This document shows positions 16,093 through 25,061 of a stretch of DNA of 64,000 nt, piece by piece; positions within the stretch are counted from its first letter, which is position 1; each line of letters starts with the position of its first letter. The notes below the pieces were generated by a model. It was not told where the DNA came from. It ran no database searches and saw only the letters and a list, made by a program, of their open reading frames with translations. The DNA is from Planctomycetota bacterium (GTDB lineage: Bacteria; Planctomycetota; Planctomycetia; Pirellulales; Pirellulaceae), in assembly GCA_017303505.1 (NCBI GenBank), contig JAFLCP010000026.1, forward strand, positions 1 through 64,000. Reading direction: 5' to 3'. Both the position numbers and the translations under genes were made by a program.

Positions 16093-17516
16093 AAATTACC
16101 TTTATCAAACCGAACATTGGTAGATTAGAGCATAGCTTGTACGTTGACGAAGGGCGCATGGAGCCTTTGCAGTTGGGCGTTTTGGCAGGTATGACACCAG
16201 CCCACGTTGAATGCGTGATCTATGATGATCGCATTGAAGAGATTCCCTTTGACGAGCCGACCGATCTGGCTGCGATCACCGTCGAGATTTATACCGCGCG
16301 ACGAGCTTACGAAATCGCGGAAGAGTATCGGCTACGTGGTGTTCCAGTAATTTTAGGTGGCTTTCATCCCACGCTTTTTCCCGATGAATGCCGCCGCCAT
16401 GCCGATTCTATCTTTATCGGAGACGCGGAGCTGATTTGGCATGAGGTCGTAGCGGATGCAGAGAGGGGAGAACTCAAACCTGAGTATCGTTCGCCGCCCG
16501 GAATTGCTCAACAAGGTGGGATCAAACCACGGCGTGACCTATTTCGCAATAAGGGCTATCTACCGATTACCCTGATGCAGTTCAGTCGTGGCTGTCGCTT
16601 TGCTTGTGATTTCTGCGCGATTAGCGTGTTCTTTAATCGCAGCCATTACGTTCGCCGCACACGTGAGGTATTGGACGAAATCGAAAGCCAGGAAAGAAAG
16701 TTCATTTTTTTTGTCGATGACAATTTTCTGTCTAATCATGAAGCTGCCAAGTCCTTCCTGCGGGACTTGATTCCAATGCGCATTCGATGGGTTTCGCAAG
16801 CTTCATTAGATATGACTAACGATCCGGAACTGATGCAACTGTTGGTTGACAGTGGCTGTATGGGCAATGTGATTGGTTTCGAATCGCTGAATCCAACGAA
16901 CTTGCAAAGAATGAAAAAGGGTCCGAACTTCTTACGCCGAGGAAACGAGAAGATCAAACGTCTGGGGTGGGATTACTATGAAAAGCCCATTCAGATTTTG
17001 CGCGATCATCATTTGCAAACTTGGGCAGCGTTCACACTGGGGCATGACGACGACACTGTAGAGTCTATCCGTGCGACCAGTGACTTCGCCATGCACCACA
17101 AATTCTGTTTTGCGGCCTACAATATCTTGATGCCTTACCCGAATACACCTCTCTACCGCCGACTGGAGTCAGAGGGACGGTTGTTGTATGACGGTAAGTG
17201 GTGGTTGCATCCCGAGTATCGATTTAATCATGCCGCGTTTGTCCCTAAGAAGATGACGCCCGACGAATTGACCGAAGCGTGTTGGGATTGTCGTCGTCGC
17301 TGGAATACTCTGGGTTCTATTTTGTGGCGGATGTTTGATTTCAAAACACATCTCAGTTCGCCGATGCGCTTGTTGGCATATCTCCAGTACAATCCGATTT
17401 ACGCCAAGGAAGCCAAGAAAAAGCAAGGGATGATGTTCGGCTTACATCGTCGAGATCCAGGCACTCGGCTGGAAAGTCCCAAAGAAATTTCGATTGAGGA
17501 GGTTGTAGGAACATGA
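16089..17516 (+). CDS. B12-binding domain radical SAM protein (paralogue B)
   Basis: This 475-residue protein starts at a GTG that overlaps the stop of paralogue A (GTGA). The N-terminal B12-binding-like domain has YDDRIEEIPFDEPTDL and VILGGFHPTLFP. The iron-sulfur cluster motif is RGCRFACDFC, with cysteines at about 169, 173 and 176, followed by FVDDNFLSNHEAAK and NVIGFESLNPTNLQRMKKG. It is clearly a paralogue of A and D, with the same KQGM ending, but it has an additional insertion (FLRRGNEKIKRLGWDYYEKP). The overlap predicts translational coupling, so it should work in the same pathway. Confidence 0.92.
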   Translation: MKITFIKPNIGRLEHSLYVDEGRMEPLQLGVLAGMTPAHVECVIYDDRIEEIPFDEPTDLAAITVEIYTARRAYEIAEEYRLRGVPVILGGFHPTLFPDECRRHADSIFIGDAELIWHEVVADAERGELKPEYRSPPGIAQQGGIKPRRDLFRNKGYLPITLMQFSRGCRFACDFCAISVFFNRSHYVRRTREVLDEIESQERKFIFFVDDNFLSNHEAAKSFLRDLIPMRIRWVSQASLDMTNDPELMQLLVDSGCMGNVIGFESLNPTNLQRMKKGPNFLRRGNEKIKRLGWDYYEKPIQILRDHHLQTWAAFTLGHDDDTVESIRATSDFAMHHKFCFAAYNILMPYPNTPLYRRLESEGRLLYDGKWWLHPEYRFNHAAFVPKKMTPDELTEACWDCRRRWNTLGSILWRMFDFKTHLSSPMRLLAYLQYNPIYAKEAKKKQGMMFGLHRRDPGTRLESPKEISIEEVVGT

Positions 17517-18946
17517 TTGCTTCCAACATGACCAAACGAAGTTCTCCTCGTATTGTGTTGATTTCTCCCAAAGGCCCTCTGTATCGTCATCGAGGCGGCA
17601 TTTTTGGTAAATCGCTGCGATACATGCCGTTGACGTTGCCGACATTGGCCTCGCTGGTACCCAAAGAGCTTGACGCGACGATCCAGTGCTTTGATGAAGG
17701 GATCATGGATGTTCCCATGGATTTGGAAGGGGACATCATCGGTCTAACGGTGATAACGGGGACATCTAAGCGGGCTTATGAATTAGCGGATCATTTTCGC
17801 AGCCGAGGGATCACTGTTGTGCTCGGTGGTCCACACGTGACGTTGTTGCCGGATGAAGCTCAACAGCATGCCGATGCGATTGTCGTGGGCTACGCGGAAG
17901 AAGAGTGGCCCAAGCTATTGCGAGACTTCGTGGCCGGAAATCTACAGCCAAGATATCAGCAAGGTGCTGATTTCAAGTTGGGCGGTTATCCCCTGCCCGA
18001 CCGAAGCGTTTTGCCTGAATCCAAATTTCTTACGGCCAATGTTTTCGAAGCCACGCGCGGCTGCGTCCATAACTGTTCATTTTGCGTGGTACCTGCAGCC
18101 TGGGGAAGACGTCCGTGGCAAAAGCCTGTTGAAGAAATTGTTGAAGATATCAAGCGTCGCAAAGCACGGAAGGCGATCTTTATTGATTTGAATTTGATTT
18201 CGGATAAGCACTACGCAGCGAAGTTGTTTGAAGCGTTATTGCCACTCAAGATTCAATGGTATGGCCTGTCAACCACAATTCTTTGCGACGACATTCCGCT
18301 ATTGGACCTGGCCGCTCGTAGTGGGTGCCGGGGATTGTTGATGGGCTTAGAGTCCGTGTCACAGGGGACGCTGAAGAAAAATCACAAGGCGTTCAATAAC
18401 CCAGATGAATATCCGCGAATTGTGAAGCAGCTGCATGCGCGCAACATATCGCTACAGGGTTGTTTTGTATTCGGGCTGGATGATGATCGCCCCGACGTCT
18501 TCATGAAAACCGCCAAGTTTGCCGTCGAATGTGGCATCGATTTACCACGTTTTGCTATTGTCACTCCGTTTCCGGGAACAGGACTCTATAAGCAATTGGA
18601 GTCCGAGGGGCGAATTCTCACCAAGGATTGGCAGCTTTATGATGGTCAGCATGTAGTTTTTCAGCCCGCGCAAATGAGCATCGAAGAATTGCAACTCGGC
18701 ACGGAAAAGGCTTGGAAGTACGCCTATTCTTGGCCAAATATCTTCCGACGGCTCAGGCATACGCCCGCCTCATGGGCGTTTGCGCTAATGACCAATTATG
18801 GTTATCGCTATTATGCGTATCGCTTACACCGCTTCTATACTTGCGACGTCCCCTTCGAGATGTTGGGAGGCGGCAACAGCGGACGATTTGAGTTGCCCGT
18901 AGTTGCACATGCGGAGGCGATGGCGACTAGCGAGGTCAGGCTATGA
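17513..18946 (+). CDS. B12-binding domain radical SAM protein (paralogue C, divergent)
   Basis: The start overlaps the previous stop (ATGA), with GAGGAGG just upstream. The protein has a B12-binding-like domain (VLISPKGPLYRHRGG, VVLGGPHVTLLP) and a radical SAM core with TRGCVHNCSFC (cysteines at about 184, 188 and 191), IFIDLNLISDKHYA and LLMGLESVSQGTLKKNHK. It differs clearly from A, B and D: the linker YDDR...FDEPTDL is replaced by CFDEGIMDVPMDLEGD, and the C-terminus lacks the shared KxGM ending. It likely performs a different step from the other three. Confidence 0.92.
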   Translation: MIASNMTKRSSPRIVLISPKGPLYRHRGGIFGKSLRYMPLTLPTLASLVPKELDATIQCFDEGIMDVPMDLEGDIIGLTVITGTSKRAYELADHFRSRGITVVLGGPHVTLLPDEAQQHADAIVVGYAEEEWPKLLRDFVAGNLQPRYQQGADFKLGGYPLPDRSVLPESKFLTANVFEATRGCVHNCSFCVVPAAWGRRPWQKPVEEIVEDIKRRKARKAIFIDLNLISDKHYAAKLFEALLPLKIQWYGLSTTILCDDIPLLDLAARSGCRGLLMGLESVSQGTLKKNHKAFNNPDEYPRIVKQLHARNISLQGCFVFGLDDDRPDVFMKTAKFAVECGIDLPRFAIVTPFPGTGLYKQLESEGRILTKDWQLYDGQHVVFQPAQMSIEELQLGTEKAWKYAYSWPNIFRRLRHTPASWAFALMTNYGYRYYAYRLHRFYTCDVPFEMLGGGNSGRFELPVVAHAEAMATSEVRL

Positions 18947-20322
18947 TCCAAACAAGTCGGCCTTTTCGATTGACGATTGTGCATCCTTGCGTCGGGCGAC
19001 GAGCAGGAGATCGCAAGTATCTTAAAACCTGGCAAATGGAACCGTTGCCGGCAGCCATGATCGCGGCTCTTACGCCTAGTGATGTCGAAAAGCGATTCTA
19101 CGATGATCGCTTTGAGTTGATCCCATTTGATGAACCGACTGACTTAGTTGCGATAAGTATTGAAACCTATACGGCGCGTCGAGCGTACCAAATTGCATCC
19201 GAGTATCGTCGACGCGGCGTACCTGTTGTGATGGGTGGATATCATGCCACCTTATGTCCGGAAGAAGTCTCGCAATACGCTGATTCTGTAGTGGTTGGTG
19301 AAGCGGAAGAGACCTTTCCGCGAATGTTGGATGACTACCGGCACGGCACTCCAGAGATCTACTATCGAGCTCCGGGCCAGCCTCGACTTAACATCGATCC
19401 CGATCGATCTATCTTTACCAACAAGAAGTATCTACCGATACAGTTGGTTGAATTCGCGCGAGGTTGCCGTTTTCGCTGCGAATTTTGCGCGATTCAGTCC
19501 TTTCACAAGGGTGCGCATAATTTTCGCGACGTTGATCGAGTCATCCGCGAGATTGGAAAAGTTCGTAAGCCCAATCAAATGGTCTTCTTTATTGACGATA
19601 ACCTGACATCGGGGATGTCCGAGGCCAAGGAACTTCTGAAGGCTTTGATTCCATTGAAGCTGAAGTGGTTCACGCAAACGGCCATCAATGTCACGCACGA
19701 TCACGAGATGCTCGATTTGATGAAGCAGGCAGGCTGCCAAGGTGTGTTGGTTGGGTTTGAGTCTCTAAATCCAGACAGTTTGAAGCAGATGAACAAGGGC
19801 TTCAATCTCATGAAGGGTGGGCCGGCGGTGGCCATCGATAACCTTAGGCGACATGGTCTCGTAGTCTATGGAACTTTTATCGTGGGCTATGATCACGATA
19901 CCCCAGAATCGATTGCCGAAACGGTTGCGTTTGCCAAGCAACAAGGACTGTTCATTGCCGCTTTCAATCACATTACTCCATTTCCAGGAACGCCGCTTTA
20001 TAAACGGCTGCAAGCTGAAGGAAAGTTGCTCTTTGAATCGTGGTGGACCGATCCCCGTTATCGATACAATATGATTCCCTTTCAACCTGCCAAAATGTCT
20101 CCACGGGAGTTGGAAGACCTTTGTTTAAAGGCCCGCAAAGAATTCTACAGTTGGAGTAGTATAGCTAGCCGAGCGCGGGAGCCTGTCAATCGCAGTAGCC
20201 TGTACGTATTTCGTAACTACTTGTTCATCAACGCGATCCACCAATGGGATATTGAAAAACGAAGTGGAATGCCATTAGGCGATGAGGGTATGAGTCTTGA
20301 ACTGTTACCGGTTCGACGATGA
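18943..20322 (+). CDS. B12-binding domain radical SAM protein (paralogue D)
   Basis: The start overlaps the preceding stop (ATGA). The N-terminal domain has FYDDRFELIPFDEPTDL and VVMGGYHATLCP. The cluster motif is ARGCRFRCEFC (cysteines at about 175, 179 and 182), followed by FFIDDNLTSGMSEAKELL and VLVGFESLNPDSLKQMNKG. The C-terminus has FYSWSSIASRAREP and KRSGMPLGDEG, very like paralogue A (FNRWSSIGKRAMD, KQGMNLGDP). A and D are therefore the closest pair and may act on similar positions of one substrate. Confidence 0.92.
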   Translation: MIQTSRPFRLTIVHPCVGRRAGDRKYLKTWQMEPLPAAMIAALTPSDVEKRFYDDRFELIPFDEPTDLVAISIETYTARRAYQIASEYRRRGVPVVMGGYHATLCPEEVSQYADSVVVGEAEETFPRMLDDYRHGTPEIYYRAPGQPRLNIDPDRSIFTNKKYLPIQLVEFARGCRFRCEFCAIQSFHKGAHNFRDVDRVIREIGKVRKPNQMVFFIDDNLTSGMSEAKELLKALIPLKLKWFTQTAINVTHDHEMLDLMKQAGCQGVLVGFESLNPDSLKQMNKGFNLMKGGPAVAIDNLRRHGLVVYGTFIVGYDHDTPESIAETVAFAKQQGLFIAAFNHITPFPGTPLYKRLQAEGKLLFESWWTDPRYRYNMIPFQPAKMSPRELEDLCLKARKEFYSWSSIASRAREPVNRSSLYVFRNYLFINAIHQWDIEKRSGMPLGDEGMSLELLPVRR

Positions 20323-21473
20323 AAGAGTTCATGAATGCCAGGCAGACTGGTGCCGCATCGAATTCAACTTCACCTCGACTTGAATTTAGACTGGCAACCG
20401 AGGCTGATGATAATGGATTGCGAGAACTGTTGCGGAGCATTCGAATGGATGGGGCAATTAGTGTCTCATTTCGGCGAGAGCCCAACTATTTCCTTGGACA
20501 CGCATGCGAAGGAGATTGGGTGCAGGTTATTACTGCACATGATCGACAAACCGGTTTGCTGGTCGGAATGGGATCGCGGACTATCCGCGAGCGATATGTG
20601 GCTGGAGTCGCACGCAACGTAGGTTATTTGTCGGGATTGAGAATTCATCCTGATTATCGTAACCGAACTATGTTAGCCCGAGGCTACCGCTTTCTCAAAG
20701 AACTCGATAGCGATCAACAGGCGGATTTCTATGTTACGACCATTGCTGTGGAGAACGGTGCAGCGACGAGTGCATTGGTAGGTGGAAGGGCTGGATTGCC
20801 TTATTACAAAAAAGTGGGAAGGCTCAACACCTGGATTGTGCCAAGACGCAAACAACTCACACTTCCCGCTAATGTAAGCGTGCGCGAGATTCGCCGCGAA
20901 GACCTGCCCGCGTTGATGATCTTTTTAGAAAAGATGAGTCGAGAAAGGGAATGGCTACCAAAGTACCGAGCCACAGATTTTGATTTTCCATCGAACACCT
21001 TTCTCGGAATGAACTTAGGAGATTTGCTGGGGGTATGGGAGAATGAGGAGTTGTTGGGGACTCTCGGCGTGTGGGACCAACGATTCATGAAGCAAATCGT
21101 AGTGGAGAAATATGCCTGGTGGTTGCGGTGGATGCGACCGGTGTATAACGCAGCGGCGGGACTAGTGGGGCGGGTGCGATTTCCAAAACCAGGAGAGTGT
21201 TTGCCGTTGGTCACTGCCGTTCTCCCCTTGGCCTCGGACAGAGGTTCGAAGTACTTTGGGCACTTAGTGGATGAAGTATGTCGACGATTACCAGCAAGTG
21301 CCGATGCCATCATGCTCGGCTTGAACGCCGCGGATCCGTTGACAGATGCCATTCGCTCTCGCTCCATCGAATGCTACCAGACTGACATCTTTGTTGTATC
21401 ATGGGACGAATGCCGTTTAGAAAATGCTTTGACGCCAGGCTCGGTTCCTTATCTTGAACTTGGCACGTTGTAG
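20319..21473 (+). CDS. GNAT-like acyltransferase domain protein
   Basis: This 384-residue protein resembles GNAT acyltransferases. An N-terminal domain holds LEFRLATEADDNGLRELL, GYLSGLRIHPDYRNRTMLARGYRFL (acyl-CoA-binding-like turn) and TTIAVENGAAT. A second, weaker repeat begins near residue 185 (VSVREIRREDLPALMIFL). The likely reaction is transfer of an acyl or acetyl group to an amine or hydroxyl. The start overlaps the radical SAM stop (ATGA), so it belongs to the operon. The acyl donor and acceptor are not deducible from the sequence. Confidence 0.78.
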   Translation: MKEFMNARQTGAASNSTSPRLEFRLATEADDNGLRELLRSIRMDGAISVSFRREPNYFLGHACEGDWVQVITAHDRQTGLLVGMGSRTIRERYVAGVARNVGYLSGLRIHPDYRNRTMLARGYRFLKELDSDQQADFYVTTIAVENGAATSALVGGRAGLPYYKKVGRLNTWIVPRRKQLTLPANVSVREIRREDLPALMIFLEKMSREREWLPKYRATDFDFPSNTFLGMNLGDLLGVWENEELLGTLGVWDQRFMKQIVVEKYAWWLRWMRPVYNAAAGLVGRVRFPKPGECLPLVTAVLPLASDRGSKYFGHLVDEVCRRLPASADAIMLGLNAADPLTDAIRSRSIECYQTDIFVVSWDECRLENALTPGSVPYLELGTL

Positions 21474-21482
21474 GGGCGTGAG

Positions 21483-22214
21483 ATGTTGTTGCAGACCAAA
21501 ATTCGATCGATTAACGATATCACCCAAACTGATATCGAAGAAATGTTCGGGTTGATGTTGAGACATTACAACAACGCGTCACAAGATTCCTTTGTAAGCG
21601 ATTTGGTTGAAAAACAATGGGTCATTGAATTAAGAGACGAAGAGACTGGTGCTCTGATTGGTTTTTCGACGCAAAAAATTCTTGACGCGATCGTGGATGA
21701 GAAACCTATCGTGGCTCTGTTTTCGGGTGACACGATTGTTGATCGGGATTATTGGGGGAGCCCATTGCTTGCCATATCCTGGGGACAGCTTGCAGTTCGG
21801 ATTATTGAGGCGCATCCGGGAGAAGAACTTTACTGGTTCTTGATTTGCAAGGGTTTTCGAACCTACCGATTTTTGTCGGTCTTTTTTCAGGAGTTTGGTC
21901 CGAGGTACGATCGTGGGATTTCGATACGCCATCAACGAGTGCTAGATACGTTAGCAACTGAAAAATTTGGTGGACAATATGATCCTAAGAAAGGAATTCT
22001 GTTAGCTACCGATCAAACTTATCGAGTGAAACCTGAGATTGATTTACTTACGGATACGAGGCGTGATCCGCACGTCGCGTTTTTTCTCGAAAAGAATCCT
22101 GGGTACGTTCACGGAGATGAGCTTTGTTGCTTGGCACCATTAACTCTCGCAAATTTTACGAAGGCAGCAAAGCGGCTTATGGCAACGACCGCTTTTGCTC
22201 GTGACGCGAGATGA
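21483..22214 (+). CDS. GNAT-like protein of unknown function
   Basis: This is a 243-residue soluble protein with no signal peptide. The pattern DIEEMFGLMLRHYNNAS, WVIELRDEETGALIGFSTQKIL and ALFSGDTIVDRDYWGSP resembles an N-acyltransferase fold (compare autoinducer-type or GNAT proteins), followed by ELYWFLICKGFRTYRFLSVFF. I do not recognise a characterised family. It begins 9 bp after the previous gene and overlaps the GH3-like gene by 4 bp, so it is tightly coupled to the acyl-activating step. Confidence 0.6.
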   Translation: MLLQTKIRSINDITQTDIEEMFGLMLRHYNNASQDSFVSDLVEKQWVIELRDEETGALIGFSTQKILDAIVDEKPIVALFSGDTIVDRDYWGSPLLAISWGQLAVRIIEAHPGEELYWFLICKGFRTYRFLSVFFQEFGPRYDRGISIRHQRVLDTLATEKFGGQYDPKKGILLATDQTYRVKPEIDLLTDTRRDPHVAFFLEKNPGYVHGDELCCLAPLTLANFTKAAKRLMATTAFARDAR

Positions 22215-23893
22215 GTCTGCCGTATTGGATCAACCAAGGTTGGTATTGGTTATCGCGGGCCGAAGGACAGCGGTTTCGCAATTCAACTCGAAATGTACAC
22301 AATACTCAAGTGCGTTTGCTCAAAGCCATTCTGCAGCGAAATAGGGATAGCGAATATGGGCGCAGATATCGTTTTGCGGATGTTCAAACGGTAGGTGCGT
22401 ATCGGAGCCAAGTGCCCATCATCAATTATGATGCCTTGCAAGATTATGTGGGTCGTATCCTTCGCGGTGAAAAGAAACTGCTGACGGAAGGAGACGTAGA
22501 GCGGTTGGTACCAACTGGAGGGAGTTCAGGTGGTTCAAAATTGATACCGTATACGGCCATGCTAAAACGCGATTTCCAAAGGGCGGTTGCTACATGGGTG
22601 TCATCCACATTTCAAGTTTGTCCTGCCGCCATGACTGGACCAGCCTATTGGTCCATTACGCCTATGGGGAAACCTCTCGTCTCTACAAATAGTTGTGTGC
22701 CGGTCGGCTTTGAAAGTGACAGCGAGTACCTTGGCGGATGGTCTCGTTGGTTCGCTGAAAGATTGCTCTTGCCGCCGCAGCAAGTAAGCCGTCTCGACCA
22801 TATTGATGATGCGCGATATGCCAATTTGTTTTTTTTGTTGGCATCTCCCAGCTTAGCGTTGATTTCCGTGTGGAGTCCCACGTTTTTGCTTTCGATGTTG
22901 AATCAACTTCCGGCTTGGATCGATCGGATTGGTCGAGATTTGTGCGATGGTCAAATTCGTTTCCCTCAATCGGAAGGCTCGGCACGTAGTGCGGGATGGA
23001 AGATAAAAAGAGATTCGAGTAGGGCCAATCAACTTGTTGAATGGTTTAGTCGTTATGGTGGCAGTGCAGACTTTATCCAACGCTGTTGGCCTAAATTGGC
23101 TTTGGTGAGTTGCTGGGGTGACGGCAACTCCGCCCCATACTTTAAGCAATTAGAAAAGCTCTTCCCCTCGGTTTGTATGCAGCGAAAGGGGCTGTTAGCG
23201 ACAGAATGTGTCGTCTCCTTCCCAAGTGGTGAGGATGGTAGAAGCTCACTGGCAATTCGCTCTCATTTTTTCGAGTTCGCGCCCATTAAGTCTGATGGAA
23301 CGGTGGATTATTCGAGTGTTCACTTAGCGGACGAGCTCCGCGTTGGAACGCAATATCGCGTGATTGTTACGACCAATGGAGGCCTTTATCGGTATGACCT
23401 GGGGGATGTCGTTGAAGTGATCGGATTCGAAGCAGATTGCCCACAACTTTGTTTTGTCGGACGCATGGAGGCGATAAGTGACTTGGTTGGTGAGAAGCTG
23501 AACGAGACCCACGTTCGAAGCACGTTAGAGAAAGTACTGAGTGACTTTTCGGCGGAGCAAGAATTACATTTGGTGGTTTATCAAGAGGTGCCCGAGTTAC
23601 ATTATGTCCTGCTTTTGTCAGCAGACACCACGTTGGTAACGGACCGCCGTCAGCAATTGGCAACCGCTTTAGATGAGCGATTGCGCTCAAATCCACAGTA
23701 TGATCTGGCGCGAAGCGTAGGACAGTTGGCATGTATCGACGTGCGCATTTTGCCCGAGCGAGGTCGTGAATTATGGGCGAAATTCGAAACTTGGCAGAGT
23801 GGGCTCGGCAAAAGAGTTGGTGACATGAAAGTGAGTGTGCTAGATTATCGCGGTACTTGGCGCGAGTTCTTGAGAAAACTCGAACATGCTTGA
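22211..23893 (+). CDS. GH3-family acyl-adenylating / amide-forming enzyme
   Basis: The protein matches bacterial members of the GH3 family, known in plants for ATP-dependent conjugation of acyl acids such as jasmonate and auxin to amino acids. It has the N-terminal pattern ILQRNRDSEYGRRYRF and VPIINYDALQDYV. The phosphate-binding loop reads LVPTGGSSGGSKLIPYT, and later motifs include ATECVVSFP, YRYDLGDVVEVIGF and FVGRMEAISDLVGEKLNE. It presumably activates a carboxylate as an acyl-adenylate and passes it to an amine or thiol. The start overlaps the previous stop by 4 bp. Together with the GNAT-like genes it implies an amide- or ester-linked product. Confidence 0.88.
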   Translation: MSLPYWINQGWYWLSRAEGQRFRNSTRNVHNTQVRLLKAILQRNRDSEYGRRYRFADVQTVGAYRSQVPIINYDALQDYVGRILRGEKKLLTEGDVERLVPTGGSSGGSKLIPYTAMLKRDFQRAVATWVSSTFQVCPAAMTGPAYWSITPMGKPLVSTNSCVPVGFESDSEYLGGWSRWFAERLLLPPQQVSRLDHIDDARYANLFFLLASPSLALISVWSPTFLLSMLNQLPAWIDRIGRDLCDGQIRFPQSEGSARSAGWKIKRDSSRANQLVEWFSRYGGSADFIQRCWPKLALVSCWGDGNSAPYFKQLEKLFPSVCMQRKGLLATECVVSFPSGEDGRSSLAIRSHFFEFAPIKSDGTVDYSSVHLADELRVGTQYRVIVTTNGGLYRYDLGDVVEVIGFEADCPQLCFVGRMEAISDLVGEKLNETHVRSTLEKVLSDFSAEQELHLVVYQEVPELHYVLLLSADTTLVTDRRQQLATALDERLRSNPQYDLARSVGQLACIDVRILPERGRELWAKFETWQSGLGKRVGDMKVSVLDYRGTWREFLRKLEHA

Positions 23894-23941
23894 TATGCCG
23901 AATGGTTAGGGGCAGGGATCGAAGATTACGTTTGGAGTAGG

Positions 23942-25003
23942 ATGGTGTTAGAGCAAGAACCTAAGATACTCGAGGCGCGCGAGATACGTGCTCGATATCC
24001 TATACCAAATGTTCTCAATTTGGCTGCATTCGTGGCAGCGGCCACGCTGGCGATTACTTTCCTCACGGGAGCGAGTATTGCGTATCGGTCGTCTCAGTGG
24101 GGATGGTTCGCATTCTGTGTGTTAGGGTTTGGACTAATCAACAACACAAACTTTTCGTTATTGCACGAATCCGTTCATGGAATTTTGAATTCGAACCGTC
24201 GATGCAACGAAGTGCTGGGCATTTTAGCAGGATCGTTTTTTCCTACGAGCTATACTTTGCAACAATATTTCCATCTTGGGCACCATTGTCGAAATCGAAC
24301 TGATGCAGAGATGTTTGACCTTTACTATCCCACAGATAATCTGTGGATTAAACGCTTTGTTATCTATGCGATGCCGGCAGGCCTTTATTGGATGAGTGCA
24401 GCTTCGGCTAACGTACTCTTTCTCTTTTTGCCATCACTCTTAAGCTGGGGATGGCTGCGTGAGTCGCGGTTGATGAAACATAGCGGTTTCGACAGCATGT
24501 TGTCAGGCATCCCCGATACGAAGCGAATGTTGCGCAAGATACGGTCGCAGATTGTCGTCATATTGGCGATACAAATTGCGACTTTCTGGGTATTGGAAAT
24601 TCATCCGCTTGCCTGGCTCGCCTGTTATTGGGTGTTCGGAATGATCTGGGGGAGTTTGCAATATACCGATCATGCTTTTTCGCCGCGCGATATTCGGTAT
24701 GGTGCCTGGAATCTGAAAGTAGATCCAATAACACGGTGGATTTTTCTTAACTACCATTATCATCTGGTGCATCACATCTATCCTTCCTTGCCTTGGGTGT
24801 ATTTGCCAAAGTTTGTAGGAAGTCACGAGAAGCGTCCATCAGCGTGGGGTAATTTCTGCAAGCTGATGTGTGGGCCGTTTTTAACAACAGAACCACCACC
24901 AGCGACTAGTCGAGAAATGAGGCAAATTGTGTATGACGGGACAGCTATGTCGTCACTCGCCGACGTTGCCGATCGAACGGAAGAATCGTTGTCCAAAGAT
25001 TGA
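23942..25003 (+). CDS. Membrane fatty acid desaturase
   Basis: This is an integral membrane di-iron desaturase or hydroxylase with three histidine boxes: HESVH (from residue 75), HLGHH (from residue 111) and HLVHH (from residue 274). Hydrophobic helices lie at about 22-45, 52-70, 140-170 and 200-235. The enzyme should insert a double bond or hydroxyl into an acyl chain or lipid at the membrane. A GGAG ribosome binding site precedes the ATG. It follows the GH3-like gene by 48 bp and precedes btaA by 58 bp on the same strand. Substrate and position are unknown. Confidence 0.9.
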   Translation: MVLEQEPKILEAREIRARYPIPNVLNLAAFVAAATLAITFLTGASIAYRSSQWGWFAFCVLGFGLINNTNFSLLHESVHGILNSNRRCNEVLGILAGSFFPTSYTLQQYFHLGHHCRNRTDAEMFDLYYPTDNLWIKRFVIYAMPAGLYWMSAASANVLFLFLPSLLSWGWLRESRLMKHSGFDSMLSGIPDTKRMLRKIRSQIVVILAIQIATFWVLEIHPLAWLACYWVFGMIWGSLQYTDHAFSPRDIRYGAWNLKVDPITRWIFLNYHYHLVHHIYPSLPWVYLPKFVGSHEKRPSAWGNFCKLMCGPFLTTEPPPATSREMRQIVYDGTAMSSLADVADRTEESLSKD

Positions 25004-25061
25004 CGTGATAGACACTACCGCGCAGAAAATTTAATGCACATCGAGATTGAGTGAGAGGTTC

